DNA from: Candidatus Tepidiaquacellales bacterium UBA6667
Lineage (GTDB): Bacteria; Bacteroidota; Ignavibacteria; Tepidaquicellales; Tepidaquicellaceae
NCBI GenBank assembly: GCA_002455255.1
Contig: DKKL01000038.1
Coordinates: forward strand, 20,478 to 29,848
Direction: 5' to 3'
Length of the DNA: 9,371 nucleotides
Both the position numbers and the translations under genes were made by a program. The notes under the pieces were generated by a model that had not been told where the DNA came from, searched no databases, and was given only the letters and a program-made list of their open reading frames with translations. This document shows positions 5,640 to 9,371 of the stretch, piece by piece. Positions within the stretch are counted from its first letter, which is position 1, and the number at the start of each line of letters is the position of its first letter.

Positions 5640-7586
5640 ATGGCTTCCTCTTCTCTTTCACGCGACAATATTTTAAAGCAAATTGAAGAATTAAACAATG
5701 AATCTTTTGATTTAAGAAATATTGATATTAATCTTTCTCAACTCAAAGCAAAAGAAGCTCTTATACTTTCAGAACAAAACGATTATGAAACCGGAGTTGC
5801 CGAATCTAAAAAAAATCTTGGGTTTTGTTCATGGAAGTTAAATGAATTTTCCCTCGCATCTGAATATTTAAACTCCTCTCTTTCAATTTACAAAAAAAGT
5901 TATGATGAATTAAATATTTCAAAAGTTCATAATTATCTCGGTTTGGTGGAATGGAGACTTGGAAATCATAAAAATTCACTGGAATATTTAAACAATGCTC
6001 TTGAATACCGAATTAAAACAGGTGATGACAGAGGTATTTCAATTTCTCAAAACAATATTGCCAATGTTTTGCTAAACATCGGTGATTATTCATCCGCATT
6101 GCAGTATTACTTTGACGCACTAAAATATTCAGAAAATGAAAATAATAAATTTTTTATTGCAAATATTTATAATAACATTGGGCTTGTGTATCAAAAACTT
6201 GGAAACTTTGATGAATCACTTGAGTTTCAGTCAAAAAGTTTCAAATTAAGTACTGAAATCAACGACTTACAGGGTGTAGCAAACTCTAAGATGAACACAG
6301 GTATTGTTTATTTTGAAAAAAAAGAATACCTAAAATCTCTTGAATATTTTAAATCATCGCTGACACTAAAAATAAATTTAAAAGATGTATTTGGTCAGGC
6401 AAATTGCTATAATAATATAGGTTCAGTCTATGAAGCACTTGGAGATTATGATAAGGCAATGATTAACTTTTTTGATGCTTATGTTCTCAGGAAAAAAATT
6501 GATGATAAAGTTGGCGTTTCTTCTTCTTTGTTGAACATTGGAGATTTGTATTATTTAAAAAAGCAATATAAAGAAGCATTCGATTTTATTTTCGAAGCTC
6601 TTGATATTGCTAAAGAGAGTGACGCAATAATTAATGAAAATTCTGCTTACTTTTATCTCGCAAGAGTATATAAAACTACGGGAGATTATCAAAAAGCTTT
6701 TGAAAATCTCGAGAAATATATGGAAACAAAAGATAAAATTTTCAATGCTGAGTCAGAAACAAAGATAAATAATCTCAGAGTATTACATAATTTAGAATCG
6801 ATTAAAAAAGAAGCCGAGATTGAAAAACTAAGAAATATAGAACTTGCAGAGGCATTAAATCTTGTTAAACAACAAAACAAGATGCTTAAAAATCTTGATT
6901 CTGAAAAAAATCAATTTTTAAGAATAGCCGCTCATGACCTTAAAAACCCTTTGAGTAATATACTCGGATTTGCAAAAATTATTAAAGATGATAAATCTGA
7001 AATTGATGATAACGAAATAAATGAATATTTAGGATATATAATTGACAGTTCAAATCAAATGTTTAACATCATTTCGAATCTTTTAAACACAAATGCAATT
7101 GAACAGGGAAAACTTGATTTTAAAATTCAAAAAATTGACGTAAACCCTGTGATTAAAGAGATTGTTTCCGTATATAAAAACAATTCAAATATTAAAAATA
7201 TTAATATGGTTTTTAAAAATGATGAAGAATCTCTAATGATAAAGGCAGATAAATTCTTTCTGAAACAGATTTTTGATAACCTGCTTTCCAATGCATTGAA
7301 GTTTTCTCCTCTTGGCTCAGAAGTTTTAATACACACTTATTCCAAAAACAAATTCGCTTATATTTCAGTGAAAGATTCAGGACCCGGCATTTCTGAAAAA
7401 GACCAAAAATTACTCTTTAAAAAATTTACAAAACTGACCGCTAAACCGACCGGTGGAGAATCTTCCACAGGTTTAGGACTTTCAATAGTAAAGAAACTTG
7501 TAGAGTCAATGAATGGCACTGTTATCTGTCAAAGTGAGTCAGGAAAAGGGACAGAATTTATTTTAAAATTTAACACTATTTTTTAA
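5640..7586 (+). CDS. Soluble TPR-containing sensor histidine kinase (648 aa)
   Basis: This is a cytoplasmic two-component sensor kinase that would autophosphorylate on His and pass phosphate to an unknown response regulator. Residues 50-370 hold eight TPR units in an exact 40-residue period: the NIG-type motif recurs at residues 60, 100, 140, 180, 220, 260, 300 and 340. They form a likely protein- or ligand-binding superhelix. A charged coiled coil (about 372-425) links to the HisKA domain with AAHDLKNPLSN, phospho-acceptor H432. The HATPase domain follows: N box DNLLSNALKFSP (N547, N551), G1 DSGPGIS (D579), F box LLFKKFTKL and G2 TGLGLSIV (610-617). All ATP-site motifs look intact. There is no signal peptide, membrane helix, PAS or receiver domain. 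The ATG has a T-rich leader and no SD. The gene lies downstream of the dnaK terminator. A paralogue follows after 79 bp with no strong terminator between, so co-transcription is possible. The signal sensed is unknown. Confidence 0.95.
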   Translation: MASSSLSRDNILKQIEELNNESFDLRNIDINLSQLKAKEALILSEQNDYETGVAESKKNLGFCSWKLNEFSLASEYLNSSLSIYKKSYDELNISKVHNYLGLVEWRLGNHKNSLEYLNNALEYRIKTGDDRGISISQNNIANVLLNIGDYSSALQYYFDALKYSENENNKFFIANIYNNIGLVYQKLGNFDESLEFQSKSFKLSTEINDLQGVANSKMNTGIVYFEKKEYLKSLEYFKSSLTLKINLKDVFGQANCYNNIGSVYEALGDYDKAMINFFDAYVLRKKIDDKVGVSSSLLNIGDLYYLKKQYKEAFDFIFEALDIAKESDAIINENSAYFYLARVYKTTGDYQKAFENLEKYMETKDKIFNAESETKINNLRVLHNLESIKKEAEIEKLRNIELAEALNLVKQQNKMLKNLDSEKNQFLRIAAHDLKNPLSNILGFAKIIKDDKSEIDDNEINEYLGYIIDSSNQMFNIISNLLNTNAIEQGKLDFKIQKIDVNPVIKEIVSVYKNNSNIKNINMVFKNDEESLMIKADKFFLKQIFDNLLSNALKFSPLGSEVLIHTYSKNKFAYISVKDSGPGISEKDQKLLFKKFTKLTAKPTGGESSTGLGLSIVKKLVESMNGTVICQSESGKGTEFILKFNTIF

Positions 7587-7665
7587 TATTAAATTGTTAT
7601 TTTTAGAGATTCGGGATTTTCATTTCCTCATTTCATATAATACTTTTAAACCGATTTAATTTTTA

Positions 7666-9371
7666 TTGAACTCTCACACTATAAAAAAAGAAATTACAAT
7701 AAAAGATATTGAAGACTTATATTCAGATGCTGAATTAATTCGTGAATCTGATATTTCATCTTCGTTGGAAATTGCATTTAGAGCTAAAGAATTATCCGAG
7801 ACAATCGGGTATGATAAAGGATATTATACTTATTTTATTTTTTCAGGATTTGAACATTATTTTTATAACAGATTTGACCTCGCTGCCGAAGAATATAACA
7901 AAGGAATAGAATTTTTCAAACACGACACTGATGAAAAAACACTTGCACTTTTTTATCAATTACTTGCATATGCAAAAATGAGAAGTGCCAAGCATACTGA
8001 TGCTATTTTCTTGCTTGAAGAATCACTGAAAATTAGAAGGAAATACAAAGATGAATTTAACATAGCACGAATTTATAATAATCTGGCAGTTATTTGGAGT
8101 GACCTGGATGACTTTTCAAAAAGTTTTGAGTTTTTTAAAAATAGTCTTGAATTGTTTAGGAAAATAAACAATCGGGCATTTGTATTGAAAGTTACTGATA
8201 ATCTTGCAAATACATACAGAAAAATAGGTAAACATAATGAAGCACTGAATCTCAGGATGAATATTTATAATAATTTGGAAGATTTAGATTCTGAACAGGC
8301 AAGACTTTTCGCTATTGTGAACCTTGCAAGTGATTACAGCCAACTTGATGATTTAAAAAATTCACTTTTGTTTTTTGAAAAAGCGGTTGAAATGTGTATT
8401 AATTTATCAGATGAAAATACATTGGCAAAATGTTATCAGAATATCGGAGTGATTGAAGTGAAAGAAAATAATTATCAGGTTGCAATGAATTATTTTGAAA
8501 AAGCACGTGATATTTTTAAATCACACGATGATAAGTATAACTATATAGTAGTTATGGATTCAATTGCAGATTTAAATTATAAACTTGGCAATAACAATGA
8601 ATCAATAGAAATTTACAAAAAGACTAATAAACTTTCCCATAGTATCGGATTTAAAACTTATGAAGCAAATTCACATCTGATGCTTTCAAAAATTTATCAG
8701 TCCGAAAATAATTTTAAATTAGCCCTTGATAACTATATTAAGTATTCAGAATTAGAAAGAATAATTTTTGATGAAAATGTTGCAACAAAGATAAGTGATT
8801 TACAATCTGTATATGAATTAGACACGCTCAGGAATGAATCTGATTTTGAAAAGAAGAAGAATATTGAACTTTCAGGAATTAATAAACAGCTTGAAGAAAA
8901 AAATGCTGCATTGAATGATCTTTTAATTGAGAAATCTGAAATTTTGAGTATCGCATCTCACGACCTTAGAAGTCCTTTGAGTAATATAATCGGGCTTACA
9001 AAAATTCTGAGAGAAGAAATTAAAGATAAAATTTCTTCTGAAAACAAAGAAGATATAGATAATATTTTGAATTCAGCAAATCAAATGCTAAACATTATAG
9101 AAAATATACTTACGGAAGAAACTTTTAATAAAGGTTCTTTAATTTTCAATTTTGATGAATTTGATTTAAGAAGTATTATTTCGGAAGTGATATCTTCACA
9201 TACTCTTTCTGCTGAGAATAAAAAGATAAACATTAAATATACATCAACGCCAAAATTTATAAATATTAATTCCGATCCATTTATTTTAAAACAAATCATA
9301 GATAATCTTCTTTCAAATGCCATAAAATTTTCTGATGAAGGAAAGCTCATTGAAATAAAAACAGATATTGG
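7666..9371 (+). CDS. Second soluble TPR-containing sensor histidine kinase, TTG start, 3' end outside the window
   Basis: This is a paralogue of the preceding kinase, cut by the window edge after 568 codons. The frame is open from the stop at 7657-7659, and no in-frame ATG occurs until about 7978, inside the TPR region. TTG at 7666 is therefore the best start, giving MNSHTIKKEI. From this start the hydrophobic TPR positions at 100, 140, 180, 220, 260, 300 and 340 match the neighbour exactly. So do the phospho-acceptor H432 in SIASHDLRSPLSN and the N-box residues N547 and N551 in IDNLLSNAIKFSD. By eye about a quarter of residues are identical in the N-terminal 200, and roughly 40% in the HisKA-to-N-box part, without a gap. 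A coiled coil (about 372-425) joins TPR and HisKA. The G1, F and G2 boxes lie beyond the window, so kinase competence cannot be confirmed. There is no membrane segment. Cognate regulator and stimulus are unknown, and one may be encoded further right. Confidence 0.93.
   Translation, partial: MNSHTIKKEITIKDIEDLYSDAELIRESDISSSLEIAFRAKELSETIGYDKGYYTYFIFSGFEHYFYNRFDLAAEEYNKGIEFFKHDTDEKTLALFYQLLAYAKMRSAKHTDAIFLLEESLKIRRKYKDEFNIARIYNNLAVIWSDLDDFSKSFEFFKNSLELFRKINNRAFVLKVTDNLANTYRKIGKHNEALNLRMNIYNNLEDLDSEQARLFAIVNLASDYSQLDDLKNSLLFFEKAVEMCINLSDENTLAKCYQNIGVIEVKENNYQVAMNYFEKARDIFKSHDDKYNYIVVMDSIADLNYKLGNNNESIEIYKKTNKLSHSIGFKTYEANSHLMLSKIYQSENNFKLALDNYIKYSELERIIFDENVATKISDLQSVYELDTLRNESDFEKKKNIELSGINKQLEEKNAALNDLLIEKSEILSIASHDLRSPLSNIIGLTKILREEIKDKISSENKEDIDNILNSANQMLNIIENILTEETFNKGSLIFNFDEFDLRSIISEVISSHTLSAENKKINIKYTSTPKFININSDPFILKQIIDNLLSNAIKFSDEGKLIEIKTDI

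Noticed and set aside
7582..7595. TTTAATATTAAA palindrome after the first kinase as a terminator
   Set aside because: It is an AT-only stem with no loop and no following T run, so it is too weak. Read-through into the second kinase is plausible.
9081..9350. Open - strand frame near the window end, and similar short frames at 6689-6880 and 7127-7336
   Set aside because: All lie antisense inside the kinase genes, whose + frames show conserved motifs. AT-rich coding DNA commonly produces such shadows.
1..9371. CRISPR array, tRNA/rRNA genes, transposase, toxin-antitoxin or phage genes
   Set aside because: No regularly spaced repeats, cloverleaf sequences, transposase motifs or phage genes were seen on either strand. 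The direct repeats found are terminators or promoter elements.

Overview
The window is AT-rich DNA from a member of the Bacteroidota/Ignavibacteriota/Chlorobiota (FCB) assemblage, most likely an Ignavibacteria-type organism. Two lines of evidence support this. Two predicted secreted proteins end in type IX secretion (T9SS) type A sorting domains of the NYPNPFNP kind. Most genes also start behind A/T-rich leaders without a Shine-Dalgarno (SD) sequence. The placement is from memory of these families, not a search.

Layout. (1) At 1-1808 a T9SS cargo gene on + (96-1739) lies between two copies of an identical 30-bp terminator hairpin. (2) A second T9SS cargo gene on - (1805-2716) converges on it, and the second hairpin serves both genes. 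(3) The divergent region 2717-2948 is dense in signals upstream of a small heat-shock protein gene: a 10-bp repeat spaced by exactly 20 bp, a 12-bp palindrome, a near-consensus sigma-54 -24/-12 element and an imperfect tandem repeat. (4) An Hsp20 gene (2949-3380) with a clear SD is followed by a strong terminator, then by a dnaK leader with a GC-rich hairpin, then by dnaK (3578-5521) with its own terminator. (5) Two tandem soluble TPR-histidine kinases follow (5640-7586, and 7666 to beyond the window end).

The second kinase begins at a TTG and runs off the window edge, so an ATG-based or stop-requiring gene caller could miss it. The two kinases align without a gap over residues 1-551. Each has eight TPR units in an exact 40-residue register and the phospho-accepting His at residue 432.

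Functional reading. Hsp20 binds unfolded clients and DnaK refolds them, so the centre is a cytosolic protein-quality module. Terminators, however, separate each chaperone gene from its neighbour, so they are probably separate transcripts. The kinases have no membrane segment and no extracytoplasmic sensor, so they presumably read a cytosolic signal or protein partner through the TPR array. No response regulator is in the window. The T9SS cargo proteins are secreted products of unknown function. Nothing here is a clear new defence or mobile system. The most notable items are the kinase pair and the hsp20 control region. No stretch above 300 bases lacks a gene.
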